Source of the DNA: Diogma glabrata
Taxonomy: Eukaryota > Arthropoda > Insecta > Diptera > Cylindrotomidae
NCBI GenBank assembly: GCA_963693315.1
Contig: OY856186.1
Location: forward strand, 78,180,962-78,244,961
DNA length: 64,000 nt
Direction of reading: 5' to 3'
Part shown: in pieces, positions 1 through 12,400 of the stretch
Position numbering within the stretch: the first letter of the stretch is position 1
Layout of the letters: each line of letters starts with the position of its first letter
Position numbers and translations under genes: made by a program
Notes under the pieces: model-generated
The model's input: the letters and a program-made list of their open reading frames with translations, nothing else
Told to the model about the DNA's origin: nothing
Databases searched by the model: none

Positions 1-655
1 CTTAAGGTAAAACATTGATCTGCGGTTGAGCGGTTGGGACGAAAACCGATGATAGATTCGGCGAACGGGATGAGTCGAGCAAGTACGACATTAGCTAGTA
101 TTTTATATGCAGTGTTCAACAGTGCGATTCCACGATAATTCGCACACTTTAGACATTCACCTTTCTTATGTAGCGGAACAATGAGAGCTGTTTTCCATTC
201 AGCAGCTAGTTCTTCTTGGTCCCAGATTGCAAGAATCAGGTCGTTTATACGTGAGACCAGAGCTGCTCCTCCATTTTTAAATAGTTCTGCAGGGATTTCA
301 TCGATACCTGGTGATTTACCATTTTTTTATGGCAGCTTCCACTTCTTCTATTGCTGGGTAAGGGACAAAAATCTCCTCACTTGATGGAGCAATTGCTCAA
401 ATAGGATGAACTTCATTCGTCCTATTCAGTAGGCCTTGAAAGTAAGATCGCCATACTGCCAGCACATCACGTTCATTTATTGTAAGCTCTCTGTTTTCAT
501 TTTTGATGGCTGTAGATCTTGGGTGGAAATCTTTTGTCAGATTCCGCGCATTAGCAAAGCACTCTTTCGAATTTCCATTAGCCACATGTTGGTTGATGTT
601 TTCGATACAGCTCTTCAGGTGTTCTTGTTTCTTTTTCCGTAGGAGTTTTACTGAG
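1..655 (-). pseudogene. Broken LINE reverse transcriptase (RTE-like), 5' part of RT
   Basis: On the minus strand the translation runs from a pre-RT linker (about 642-397) into the reverse-transcriptase fingers/palm (about 330-1). Recognisable pieces are the DEIPAELFKNGG segment, a PLHKKGE block, NYRGIALLNTAYKIL and FRPNRSTADQCFTL, which are hallmark blocks of non-LTR retrotransposon RT. The frame is broken by a TGA-type stop near 397 and by a frameshift in the A-run near 325, and a few residues seem missing just before FRPNRST, so it is dead. The catalytic FADD-type motif would lie left of the window. RTE-like assignment rests on the general look of these blocks; another LINE clade is possible. 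Confidence 0.8.
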
Positions 656-676
656 GCTTTTCTGGCGCATTGTTAA

Positions 677-892
677 TCAGTTTGGGAGCTTCTGCATTTC
701 AATCACAGGGTCCATAGGATCCGCAGGATTAATGCAGAAAACTTCGCCGTAACACACAAAAGCAATTCTACCAGATTGATCAATGATCAAACATAAAATT
801 GGTTTCCATTCGCTGTTATTCACCAAAATAGTTCCATCAGCAACAGTACCACACAAAAAAACTAGTTTTTGTCCCACTTTCGAAGCAGTTTT
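677..892 (-). other. Unrecognised coding-like fragment
   Basis: An open stretch of about 70 codons without an obvious family. The translation includes the segments FLCGTVADGTIL and DQSGRIAFVCYGEVFC, whose balanced composition is less AT-biased than most chance frames here. An in-frame stop lies just upstream (about 893-895). It abuts the upstream end of the LINE relic. It could be a piece of that element, a captured gene fragment or chance. I do not assign a function. Confidence 0.25.
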
Positions 893-1221
893 CCTTCGTC
901 GTTAAATTTCAAAACGGTATTACAATAACTAATTGTTGCTTTAATATAATTTTATTTCGTTGTTTAGTCGATGCAGATAATTTAAACATTTATCTAGATA
1001 AGATCATCACTTTCCGGGAATATTAATATCATAAAAAGTTCTATTGTTACTGTACGACACGACTTTCATGAAAATTTATTGTTTGATTTTTTTTGTAACT
1101 TTTCCAAATTCAAATAATAATAACAGTTTTTTAAGAACTAATTATAGTTGTATATTTAACAAAAATTAAACTATATTATTACTGTCGGATATTATTAATG
1201 TTATTTTTTTCTTCCTTTCAG

Positions 1222-1883
1222 TTGAAATTCTTGAAATAATAGGAGTAAAGCGTGCAGCCAGTATAAAGTACGAAGAAATAATAAACCAAGTCGAAAGCTA
1301 CATTAAACATAAAAGATTACCAACCAATCTCCATGTTCATATTATAAAACATTACAAAAGAAAATATCAGAGACACTTTTTCAATGAAGCTGCAATTATG
1401 AACACCATATCGGAGCCATTAAGAAGAGAAATTATCTTGACGTCTGCTAAAGATTTTATTGAAACAATTGATATATTTGATGGTATATCGAAAACAGTTT
1501 TAAGCAAAATAGTTTCACGTCTCAAACCAGAAATTTACTCACCCGGAGATTTGATTATCAAATCAGGAACTGTTGGTAATTCTATGTATTTCATAAACTC
1601 TGGTACTGTTGCCGTGTTTAATCATTCAGGAAAAGAACTGTATCATCTTGAAGATGGCGAATATTTTGGTGCGATTTCATTATTAATGAATAGAAAACGG
1701 AAAGCAAATGTTGTTGCAATTGAGTTCTGCAGCGTTTTACGATTGGATCGTGTTGACTATTTAGAATATATTGCATCAACTCCTTATTTGGCTGAACGAT
1801 TCGAAAAAGTAGCTATGACAAACTTTTATTCAAAAGACGGGGCAAATCAACTTCTTGAAGAGAATGATAAAGAGACCTCATGA
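1222..1883 (+). CDS. HCN/CNG-type cyclic-nucleotide-gated channel, 3' terminal exon
   Basis: The exon follows a pyrimidine-rich acceptor ending in AG at 1220-1221 and opens with the last two bases of a codon. The first ~60 codons match the C-linker of HCN channels (the VESYIKHKRLP and HYKRKYQRHFF segments parallel the A' to D' helices). ATG 1398 is internal, not the true start. The cyclic-nucleotide-binding beta-roll follows: PGDLIIKSGTVGNSMYFI, then the phosphate-binding cassette at about 1659-1715 and the final helices, ending in TGA 1881-1883. In animals such channels are tetrameric cation channels opened by hyperpolarisation and tuned by cAMP. Oddities: the cassette reads FGA instead of the usual FGE, and the residue after the key Arg is Lys rather than Thr. 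The pore-bearing exons must lie left of the window; none is visible in 1-1221. Confidence 0.87.
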
Positions 1884-1978
1884 AACAAAGTAATTTAATT
1901 TTGAATGTTGTTTTTTGTTCTAATCTGGGTTTATTTGTATATGGTTTTAAGTGAAATTAGAATAGTCGCTACGAAAAT

Positions 1979-1984
1979 AATAAA
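1979..1984 (+). promoter_or_regulatory. Poly(A) signal AATAAA of the channel gene
   Basis: A canonical AATAAA lies about 95 bases after the channel stop codon in an A/T-rich 3' UTR. Such hexamers are frequent by chance in this composition, so position is the main support. Confidence 0.45.
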
Positions 1985-2147
1985 ATAATAGAATAATTTG
2001 TATGTCCCGGAATAGATGTATGTACCTGATGTGCAAGAGTGCACTCATTTAAGTCCAAGCGACATGCCTACCTCGTTGCAACGCTCATTTAATAGTTTAT
2101 GAATCTAGATTTTGGTAAACAAATATTAACAAAACAAACAATGGTGA

Positions 2148-2312
2148 ACCTCGATATATTTCCTCATATATTAGGGAAATACAATTTATAGTGGAGTCTG
2201 CCATCTGCCGACGAAAACACTGAAATATAAATCTTGTGAAAATACAGGATATAAAGACAACCTTATGAAAAATAAAGAAAACCTAATACATATGAGGAAT
2301 ATATATCGAGGT
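2148..2312. repeat. Short foldback (MITE-like) element
   Basis: ACCTCGATATATTTCCTCAT at 2148-2167 is mirrored as ATGAGGAATATATATCGAGGT at about 2292-2312, giving ~22-bp near-perfect inverted ends around a ~120-bp non-coding middle. No clear target duplication was found, so it may be a MITE or a hairpin of another element. Confidence 0.5.
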
Positions 2313-3176
2313 CTATCAAATCAAAATTCTTCACATCTTTGATAATTGTGAATAAAGGCTAATTTTTACAAACAAGTCTGATGTTGTAGTGGACGTTTTT
2401 TAAAACAAAAATGTGTTGTTTTCTTAATTTTTCCATTAATTCGCCAATTGCATTTCTCTGTTAATCTTTCTAAATTCCAAAACCACGAAATTGAAATCGC
2501 TATCAGATTATTTCACCAATTACAATCACAATAAAAAAATTTAAGATGAGGTGTTTATTTCTGGAATTTGGCACATTAGAACGCCGATAACTGAAAATAA
2601 GTGTTTATAACAAAAGCGGTGTGTCTTACAATATCCTTTGTCACAAATCGTGGGGACGTCCCACACCCTGAGAACGTCACAAGCCGCGATTACGAGTGAA
2701 ATAAGGGGACAGTCAGGTTTCTCGTACTTTGGGCCAGCTCTTAAGGTACGATATTGAGAGGACGATCGCTAAAAGAAGCAGGCCTCACGCACGATAGGTG
2801 GAACCATACGGTGATGGTCGAACTGCCTAAGGATAAGCTAAAAGAGTGATGGATGATAAACGCCAACGAGCATAGATATTTGGTTGTCAGAACGGGGACG
2901 AAAATAACGAAAATTGGGGTGAACCCCGTGAAGGAGTGAAACACATTTTTATAAAGTAGAGGTTATCTCATGCACGTGAAAATCGAACGCTTTGTGAAAA
3001 AATTGCGCAAAGTATGAACGGTATGGTGTATTGAAAAATAACAGTATTGAACTCTGAAACAATTTTTTTGTTGTATTTTATACTTTCATTGTATTTAAAA
3101 AAAACAATAAAAACAATAAACTCATTTAAATTTATGTAAAAACAAATGCGCATATTCCTCTCTCGAATAACAAAAA
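2313..3176. other. Intergenic stretch without a recognisable gene
   Basis: Mostly AT-rich spacer. Bases 2640-2945 are distinctly richer in G and C than their surroundings, but neither strand gives a convincing reading frame or family motif; this may be a decayed transposon piece. Confidence 0.5.
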
Positions 3177-3430
3177 AGTCCAAGCGACACGTATATCCGC
3201 TAGAAATAGGTAGATTTCGAGATCAGACAGTTTTGTGTACAAGTAGAATCTGATGTATCAGATTAGTTTAAACAAAACAAACTAATTACAAACAGATATC
3301 GAACATATTTTAAAAAATCCCAGCGGCAGGTATATCCGCTAGAAATAGGTAGATTTCGGGGCCAGACGGTTTTGTGTCCAAATAAAATTAGATAAGTCAG
3401 ATTAGTTTAAATAAAAAATATAAGTAGAAA
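3177..3430. repeat. Direct duplication, period about 139 bp
   Basis: The block GTATATCCGCTAGAAATAGG starts at 3191 and recurs at 3330, followed in both by TAGATTTCG, a CAGACrGTTTTGTGT block and a TCAGATTAGTTTAAA block. The lead-in AAGTCCAAGCGACA also occurs at about 2050, so the unit belongs to a dispersed family. Confidence 0.75.
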
Positions 3431-4029
3431 CAGAATAATTCAAAAAAATTATCGAACCAAATTAAATACATTATCCGAACTAACTCCATCAATACAATTT
3501 CGGAACAGTTTTATTTAAGTTGGTTTAAACTACTTTTAATAACATATTAAATCCACCAAAGATCAAATGAACTACGTCACAACTACAATTATACCATCAC
3601 ACATAATTTATAACATTATCAAACAATTTTATTTCAAAAACATCTTTTGTTGTTGTGTTTTTTTGTTCTTATTTAATCTTTTTTCAAACGGTTACTTAGT
3701 AAAAAAATAAAAACAAAAGAGATTTTGATAATTTTTCTATGGTATTAAATGGGTTGATATTTTTCTTGTAAGGGTTGCATTATAATGCTTATAAAAATGG
3801 AACCTTTTGGGTTAGAAAGCTGAAATTTTTTGAGGCTATAGTTGAAAAGTATGTTTAAAAGCCAAGATGAATTTAAATAACATAAACTGAAACATGATGA
3901 AAGCATTGTCTTTTGCGTTTGTTTTTATTTCAACAGCCGTAGGGTCTCAACCGTTAGATTTAAACTATTATTTTTGAAAATTTTGGAAAGATTTATATTT
4001 TAAGTACGTGAAAAAAAGTTTTCAATTAT

Positions 4030-4357
4030 GAGCTTGGCCATTTCAGCTAGATCAAGGGCAGCAAAGTTTAGCAAATTTTTGAAACAGCTGATTTTTGAGG
4101 AACCTGAAACGCCAAAGTGGTCATCTGGATAAAAATGATAGAAATATGTTCAAATATTCAATATTTATAAATTTTATTAAAATATTATGATTCAAACGGA
4201 AGTTATAGCGCCCTAGATTATTCGACATTTTAGGCTCTAGCCGCTTAACTGGTACCCGGATATGGCCAGTTCACGAACGTGTCCAAGAAATTATTTGCCG
4301 GAACACACACAAAAAATTATTTTGGTGTAGGTCGAAAAATGCGACCGTGAGAGTGCC
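4030..4357. repeat. Diverged copy of the GACCGTGAGAGTGC satellite-like unit
   Basis: This stretch contains, in order, CAAACGG..GTTATA, a TAAC-rich block, CACGAACGTGTCCAAGA, a CACACA block and GCGACCGTGAGAGTGCC (4341-4357). The same order recurs in the units at 5400-6040. It is less similar to them than they are to each other. Confidence 0.6.
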
Positions 4358-4383
4358 GCCAAATTCCGTTATATCTCATATCG

Positions 4384-4384
<1 letters not shown>

Positions 4385-4447
<63 letters not shown>
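4385..4447. repeat. (TA)n microsatellite, about 31 units
   Basis: An uninterrupted alternating TA run, placed about 25 bases after the GACCGTGAGAGTGCC block of the diverged repeat unit. Confidence 0.97.
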
Positions 4448-4449
<2 letters not shown>

Positions 4450-4762
4450 TTTTTTTTCATTTTGATTTTCCGTCTCCGCTTATCATATATAGTCGTTTGG
4501 CACCAAAATTTTTCCGAAATTCCGAGATGAAGCACATACCAATAGGTAGATTTTTATATGAAATCTACCTAAAAGAAAATTGGCTACATATAAGCAAAAC
4601 TACATCCATCCAATTTTGCAAAAAAACAAATATCAGATCTACCACAGAACATATGTGTGACAATTTATGACACTATATGAAAAACAAACGCCAACCTACT
4701 CTATATCATATGTCGTGCAACTACTGCAAAATATCAAAATAGTTTATTTCTAAGAAAAAATG

Positions 4763-5288
4763 GTTTTTCGGCAAACGGCTGTAAAGTTTAACTTTACTGC
4801 CGCCAGGGAGCTAGCTGAAGTCTTACTTTTTAGCCTGACAGCAAAAGTAACGTCTAGCGACAGCAAAAGTAACGCCATTTTTATTTTATATAACGGAGGC
4901 TGTAAAGTAGCATTTGTTATTTGTTAGTTTGTTATTTTTTCAAACATATTGTATAACCATGACAACAAAAAATAAGTTGATTCTCATATTATGAAATTTT
5001 GAAAAGGCTGCTTTGATAAAAAAGTTTTATTCATACAAGTTTAAATGTGTTTTTCTCTTTTTTGGAAGTAATTATGACGATACAAAATCATATTTATAAA
5101 AAGTTTGATGTATTAATTTCATATTTATAAAAAATTTAAACGTTTGCCGAAAAAATAGTGTATTTAATTCGGAGCTAAAGTGGCTTTTTGTGTTTCGTCT
5201 ATAATTGTCGGCCTCCCTGCGGTCGGCCGTCAAACTATAGACTCAACACAAAAAATATCACTTTAGCTCCTAATTAAATAATGTACTA
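4763..5288 (+). mobile_element. Hairpin-ended Helentron/HINE-like element, copy 1
   Basis: TTTTTCGGCAAACG at 4764-4777 is perfectly mirrored as CGTTTGCCGAAAAA at 5141-5154. Immediately after the inner repeat comes a long hairpin whose arms run about 5150-5213 and 5225-5294 (roughly 64 bp each, near 85 percent paired by eye) around a loop with GGCC blocks. The body has a short direct repeat, GCAAAAGTAACG, twice (about 4850-4880), and no open frame. The same layout, with matching ends, is present at 26045-26546, where an uninterrupted relative fixes the borders. Helentron-derived HINE elements are known for subterminal inverted repeats and terminal hairpins, but the class assignment is inference. 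Confidence 0.6.
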
Positions 5289-5399
5289 TTTTTTCTTCTA
5301 TTCAAATCTTTTTATTTTTTTTTTCATTGGCTGTTATAAGGTTTTTGCAAATTGTTTTTCTTAAGGCTTGTTGCAAACTTTTTTGTTGAAGCCGACGAG

Positions 5400-6040
5400 T
5401 CAAAAATGTCTAACTGCAGAAGTTTATGTTTATAAGAAACGGATTAAAATGTTTCCACAGATTCCAAATTTATGAAGTTTTTAAAAATATTAGTATCCAA
5501 ACGGCCGTTATAACGGATTAAAAAACCAATTTTTTTCCTAATATAAAGCCTCTAGTTTCTTAACCATGTGTTGCATTTAACTGATTTACGAACTTGTCCA
5601 AGATGTTCATAAAACACACGTTTTTAACAAAAAGATTTTGGATCTGGCTCCACAAATGCGACCGTGAGAGTGCCGGTTGTTTCAAACGCATTTTGTGTTT
5701 TACAAGCTACAACTGCAGAGGTCTATTTTTGGGAAGAAAATGATATAAAAGGTTTCAAAGATTCTAAATTTGTGAAGCTTTTAAAAATATTAGTACTCAA
5801 ACGGCTGTTATAACGGATCTAAAAAAGACTTTTTCTAGTGTAAAGGCTCTAGTTTCTTAACCATGTGTCGGATGTGGCTGATTTACGAACTTCTCCAAGA
5901 TATTTATAAAACACACATTTTTAAAAAAGATTTTTGATCTGGCTTTACAATGCGACCGTGAGAGTGCAGTTTCTTAACCACGTGTAGGATTTTGCTGATT
6001 CACGAACTCGTCCAAGATATTAACAGAACACACATGATTT
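5400..6040. repeat. Tandem satellite-like units, about 294 bp
   Basis: GCGACCGTGAGAGTGCC occurs at 5658 and again at 5952 (the last base differs). Each unit also carries AACTGCAGA, TTTAAAAATATTAGTA, CAAACGGC-GTTATAACGGAT, CTAGTTTCTTAACCA, a GATTTACGAACTT block and a CCAAGAT block in the same order. There are two near-complete units and a partial third, then a tail with two TTTTCTATG-AAAAAATG blocks to about 6345. No coding potential is seen. Confidence 0.8.
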
Positions 6041-6428
6041 ATTTTATCGGTAAATAATAATTGTTGATATTTTCGTTTTCTATGGAAAAATGGGGATTGC
6101 TTTGTCGATTTCAAGTTTTATGGTGCAATATTTTTATTTCGATTGCATGTATAGTCCGATCTTCCTACCAGCTAATAAAACCTATATGTTTATTAAAATC
6201 CAGAGAAATGAGCTTTCACAAATGAACTTTCACATGTGAACTGCAAGAGGAGACAAAACATGTACCGTGCAGAAGTTTGAGCTTAATCGAATAACGGACT
6301 TACGAATGCCAACATGTTTCGTGGATATTTTAGTTTTCTATGAAAAAATGTTGTTTGCAGTAGTCGTACATGGTTTAAGTGACATCAAAAAGTTCTATGA
6401 AAATAAATAATATTTCAGAAAATTTAGT

Positions 6429-6434
6429 TTTATT
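6429..6434 (-). promoter_or_regulatory. Poly(A) signal AATAAA of the PLCXD-type gene
   Basis: On the minus strand AATAAA falls a few bases after the stop codon at 6442. A second possible signal overlaps the stop codon. Very close spacing, but A/T-rich context makes the exact signal uncertain. Confidence 0.35.
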
Positions 6435-6441
6435 AACTAAT

Positions 6442-9400
6442 TTATTTAAAATCAATAATATCATAACGAAGCGGAACATAATCTCCTTTCTTTAAATTCC
6501 AATAAATAGCTGAGTCGATAATATTTGTACCACGGAAAAAATCAACTGCTACAATGTTAGCTTGTGATCCCCATCCTTCACTATACCATATGGAAATATA
6601 TTTATTTACCCTGTCAGCCATTACTCGAAGACCTCCATATTCATCTGTTATCACCCCCCAAACTTTTGGAGTAAGCTCTGCCATTGCAGCTTTTGGACGA
6701 CTGCTCCGGCTTCTAAAATAAAATATATATAAAATTATTATACTTAGTTTATATTAGAATAATTAAATAATCACCTTGCTGTTTCTTCTGCTACGTTTAG
6801 TAAATAGCTTTGTAATGTCGAAAGTGATTGAACGTTGCCCCATTTATGTTCCACAGATTGAAACAAAGTTCGTGGATTATGATGCGTAATGGCGTGGTGG
6901 TCATAGCCCACAATAATATTCCTATTACTATCCCAAATAGTTTTTAATGATGCCGACCATGACAAATTTGTAACCAGAAAATCTCCAACCTCTCGTTCTA
7001 TTAAAGCAACCAATTTTTGATGAATGTTAAGCTTTTTACCAAAACCTAAACTTAAATATTTTTAATGTATGTAAAAGCATAAAAGAGAAATAATTTCTAG
7101 TCCAATTTACCAACTGGAAATTCTTGAAAATCCAAAATCACAATTTCATTCGTTTCAATAACAAAATCTCGAACTTGTCTAAAAATATCAATCAATGGTT
7201 GTTGCCTAGAAACGCCATGATTTGCCCAAAATTGAGTGTTCTTATATTCATAGTATCCAACTCTCATATCAATGTATCTAATCCCATGTAGTAATTGGGA
7301 TCGAATATCCTGATCCTGGAAAAAAGAAAACAGAATTGTATTTACTAGAACAAGATGATGATATTTTGTGCTACTTACTTGTGTGATTGAGTATTTACTT
7401 ATAATTGTTTCATTAAATAATGGGCTGAAATTAGAACGAAAAGATCCAGAATCATGAGTTCCTGGTATGAACAAATCTTTAAAACAAAAGTTTTGAATTT
7501 TGTCTTTCATGTCTTGCATCCATGTGGGATATGCACGCAGACATCCTTCACCTATTATGACCCCATCAACGTTTACGTATGATAACCAGTAGCCATAGCA
7601 TGACGTAGTTATGTTGATATTTGTTTCATAACTTCGGTTGAAGGTTATGTTTGTTGTTACCCAACCAGTTGACTTATTAATTTTAAAATCGAAAAGTGCA
7701 ACGTTTTTCTCATTTCCAAATCGCCATGTGTAATAAGTTTGATTAGATAAATCTGACATATTATTGGTTGCATTTGTAGAAGTGATAATTTTTTTATTTA
7801 GTTGCTGAAAATAATTAGATTTTAATCATTAAAAAGTAATTTTCAGTTATAGGAACCCTGGATGCAACCCGAATGAACAAATGTGCCAACAAATTTCTTT
7901 AAATACTTTAAATTTCTGGAAATACTTAAATACTTGTTTGTTCGAAATTTTGTAAACCATGACTCTGACTACCAAATATTTCGAAGCTCCTGTTTCAATC
8001 CGAGGTAGTACAACCTAGTTAACTTAATCTTTAATAGAAACAGCTCTAAACCAGTCAATTACAGTTTCTGGTAGTAGAATATACCCACGACATGCAACGA
8101 ATTGCACAATTCTGACCCGGTCTTCCGAATACTAAAAATCGACATATTTATGACATTATATAAAGATCGAGATCACAAATTTTCACCATATGCTCTCGGA
8201 GTTTGTTTTTGTTATCACTTCTAAGTATGATGCATTCAATTTTTTGCAATCGGAGGGAAATTATTTAAATACTACACATCTGCTATTGGAGCAGATTTTA
8301 TAACGTGAGCTCTTTGGTAGTGGAATAATGTATTACTTTTGTAGCGGTATATATCCTTGTCGTATTAAATTTTAGTTTCATAAAAACATTAACATGTTGG
8401 GCAATTGTCGTCTAAGGCCTAAAATATCAATTAAAATATTTGTATTTATTGGTCCTTGGAGCCAAATAAAAATTTGCACCAATCTATGACTACAGGAGAT
8501 CTACAATCCATGTCAACTTCATGAGGCCTTATCTAAAACGATAACTTCTAAATTTACCAATAAGCAACATATCACTTATCCAGAATACCTTATTCACATT
8601 TTAGAACAATAACTGAAAAAATCAACCAAATAAACATCATACCAATGAATTATCCAAAATAACACTTTTAGATTGGCCATAAGTTAATATTTTTTCAAAA
8701 TTCCCAACTGGTTTTATTGTTGTCAGCAATATGTATCCATCTTTCTCTTTCTCTGGAATATTTGTCCATATGATTTCAATCTTATGATATTTAGCACTGA
8801 CTATTAAATTTAATCTTATATCATTGTTTACTGAGCCTGGAAAGAAAAAAAAACACAAAACAATTTAATTTTTAAACAAATGTGGCGACAGGTAGTTTTG
8901 ATAAGCTACTATATGTTAGTTTTTATAAATATTTGGTTCAAGTTTACGCTACATACACCCTCTTATCAGTGATATTAATACATAGCAATAGCATGCTTAA
9001 TAAGTGTATTTGGTTGATGTTAATTGTCAAGTTGGTGGCTGCGTCATTCGTCAAGACACATCAGTTTGAAGTTGTAAATTACACAAAACCGAGATCGAAG
9101 AAAAGTTCTAAAGGGAGGAGTTCTGGCAATCGGGATTACTTCGGACAATCTTGTGTATCTATCGGTCCGCGTTACATAATAATTTTATCCTTCAGACGAA
9201 GGTATGGCATGGTGGATAGAAATGGATGGTGTTTACCTTTAGCAACGTCACAATAAATAAATGCAGGCAAAGGAAGTAGCAAACTCTAGGAATTTAAGCG
9301 TCGTGCTGTATTCCGAATGTAGTTCCTTAAACTCTGAATCGATAGTTTGAGCATCTGCGTTTGCCAAACAACAATATTTGCAATTCTTGCATATGCCATA

Positions 9401-12400
9401 TGTCGGTGGTAAATAGGTCAATAAAATGCATATATCAAAAATGTAAAGGACTAACTTTATTTGGATGTTGCGACAAGTTATACAGCAAACGTTTATGACC
9501 CGTACAACTCAATAAAATTATAACTCGATAAAATTTTTCCCATTTCCCCCGAAAAGTGTTAAATGGATAAATAGGCTGCCAAAAGTTATGCATAAACGGT
9601 AAACGCCGTTTAGCTTCGGTTTGTCTTACCGAAAAATATCAGCTGCACCAGCAGCATTCTTGAGAGCGTTGATGCCTTTTAAAATTATCGACCTACAAAT
9701 CTTTTAAAATTATCGACAAAGACTTCATTCTACAATTTCCGATATTTATTGTAACAGTTGAACATGAAATCGGCATTTTTTGACAAAAGATGTACTTTTT
9801 TCTCTATGATTTTACTTGAAATATAAAATTTGTTTGTGAATTCTTTTTACATGATCTAGTTCCTCCCACTTGAAACTTATTTTAGCAGTTGGAAAATATC
9901 AGAAATATCAGTTAATTGATTATGAAATGTCGTTTTTTGACAAAAATTTATTTTTTTCTATATGATTTTACTTGAAATTAAAATTTGTTTGTGAAGTTTT
10001 TGACATGATCTAGCTTCTCCTCGGACTTATTTAGCAGTTGGAAATATATCAGTTTGTTAATTATGGAATGTGGTTTGTTGACAGAAGATGTTGTTTTTTA
10101 TATATGATTTTCCTCGAAATTGAAAAATGTTTGTGAAGTTTTTTGACATGATCTAGCTTCTCGGACTTATTTTAACAGTTAGAAAATATGAGGTAGTTGA
10201 ATATGAAATGTTGTTCTTTGACAAAATATGTTTTATTTTCTATATGATTTTACTCAAAAATGAGATTTTTTTGTGAACGTTTTTTACAAGGTTTAACTCC
10301 TCCCACTTTCAACTTATTTTAGCAGTTGGAAAATATCAGAAATATCAGTTAAATGATTATGAAATGTCGTTTTTTGACTAATATTTCACTGGAAATTGAA
10401 ATTTTTTGTGGTTTTTTGAGATGATCTAGCTCCTCCTACTTTGGATTTATTTTAGCATTTAAAAAATATCAGGTAGTTGAACATGAAATGTTGTTCTTTT
10501 ACAAAAGATGCGTTTTATTTCTATATGATTTTACTCGAAATTGAGATTTTTTTGTGAAGGTTTTTGACAAAAACTAGCTCCTCCTACCTCGGATTTATTT
10601 CTACAGTTAGAAAATATCAGTTAATTGATTATGAGATGTCGTTTTTTGACAAAGGATGTACTTTACTTCTGCATGGCTTTACTCAAAAGTGAGATTTTTT
10701 GTAAAGTTTTTTGATATGATCTAGCTCCTAATACCTCGGACTATTTAAGCAGTTGGAAAATATCAGAAAGTTGATTAAGAAATGTCAGTTTTTGACAAAA
10801 GATAGATTTTATTCTAAATTAAGTTTTTTTGCTAAGTTTTTTGACACGATTTGAAAACTGTCAACACGATCAAAACTGTTTTGGAAATTTTACTAGATTT
10901 GACCAATTTTACAGATAACAATAAAAGGAATTATAAAACAGTAGGTAAAAATTCATGCACCACCCAAATGTTTCCAATTTCGGTGTTTCTTCTCTTTTCG
11001 GTTACATCGAGTCAGTTTTGTGTTTTATTTGAAAATTTTATTTATACATACTTTTAAAATTTCCTTTTACCACTGAAAATAACAAAACGGCAATCGTTTT
11101 TTTCACACCAACTATTTGGTTTGTCTAGCCTTGATGGGAAATGATAAACTCATTTAAATTTTAAAATTTTCTTTTTGGTTTGAAAATAATAAAATGGGCC
11201 CCAGAATCCAGATGTAGCATTTTTGGTTAAGGTACATCCGCACAACAGTACCGTATGGTAGAGATAGCGTCTATGTCACTATATTTAACACCAAATGTCA
11301 CCTTTCCATCCTGGAAGATGACTCAGGGCCTGAAGAAACATATGGATAAGTTCATACTACTGGAATACCAACAAGCACTAGCAATCGAATTCAAAAATTT
11401 CTAGTGGTTTCCATTTTCAATTACAAAAATACGCGTCATAATTTGTTGTTTTTGCAACGTTTAAGGTACAAGCTTCTTTGACCAGTTGGAAACATACTTA
11501 CTCGAAAGTCACACTCAAATTCATTAGTTTTTTTTTTCAATTGTATTAATATTGAGGAAAAATTTTTATTTCGCTAAAAATTTAAGAAGGCGTTCTTATT
11601 AGAAAAATGTAATCGATAATGAAATTGACAAATTAACGTAGTGCGAGATATTTGTAGACGACGGTGTAAAACTATTCACGATAAAAATTGTATTTGTATT
11701 TATTTAATTACCGATAAAACACAATTTAATTTAACTTATAAACACTTAACTTGTGTAATATAGTTTTATGTAAAAATTAACATGTTTATGAATAAATTGA
11801 AGCAAACACTAAATTGTTGTTTTCCTTTTTGAAAATCTGCTGTATTTAAAAAATTAAATTTTTAGCTTGGAGCTACGCCACATACTCCCCCTTACAAGTA
11901 ATATTGATACATAGAAATACCACAATCTTACAAATGTTGGTGTTGTATGACTACACTTAATAGGCGGACGAGATATGACGTAAAATGAAAGCTACCGCAC
12001 TTTCACAGTCGCATTTAATGAACCACATCAAAGTTATTTGCGATAATATGTGTTGTAGTGGTAGTTTAAATAAGTTCGTAAATGAGCTAATTCCACAGAA
12101 AAATAAAATACAACACAATAGTATTTTATTGTGTATGCGTTTTATGATACATTTTATTTTCGAGTACAAGTGCACAATGCGAGTGAAGCACGAGTGATGT
12201 TTGGTTATCTAAAAATAAAATGACCTACATCAAAGACAATAAATTTTCACATTGAAAATTTTATTCATATGAAATTAAAGTTGGTGCCGGGAAAAAATAT
12301 CGATACATCGAAATTTATCGATATATCGAATAACGACATCGTAATAAAAAAAATATCGATATATCAAATAACTATATCGGAATGATAAAATATCGTTATA

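Noticed and set aside
2635..2945. GC-richer block as a possible gene
   Set aside because: All frames have stops or no recognisable motif on either strand.
4317..4670. Frames with long Tyr-Ile repeats on both strands
   Set aside because: They arise from the (TA)n microsatellite at 4385-4447.
8882..9256. 124-codon plus-strand frame
   Set aside because: It starts with GTG, has no family feature, lies antisense inside the phospholipase-like intron and includes a dispersed repeat also found at 11870.
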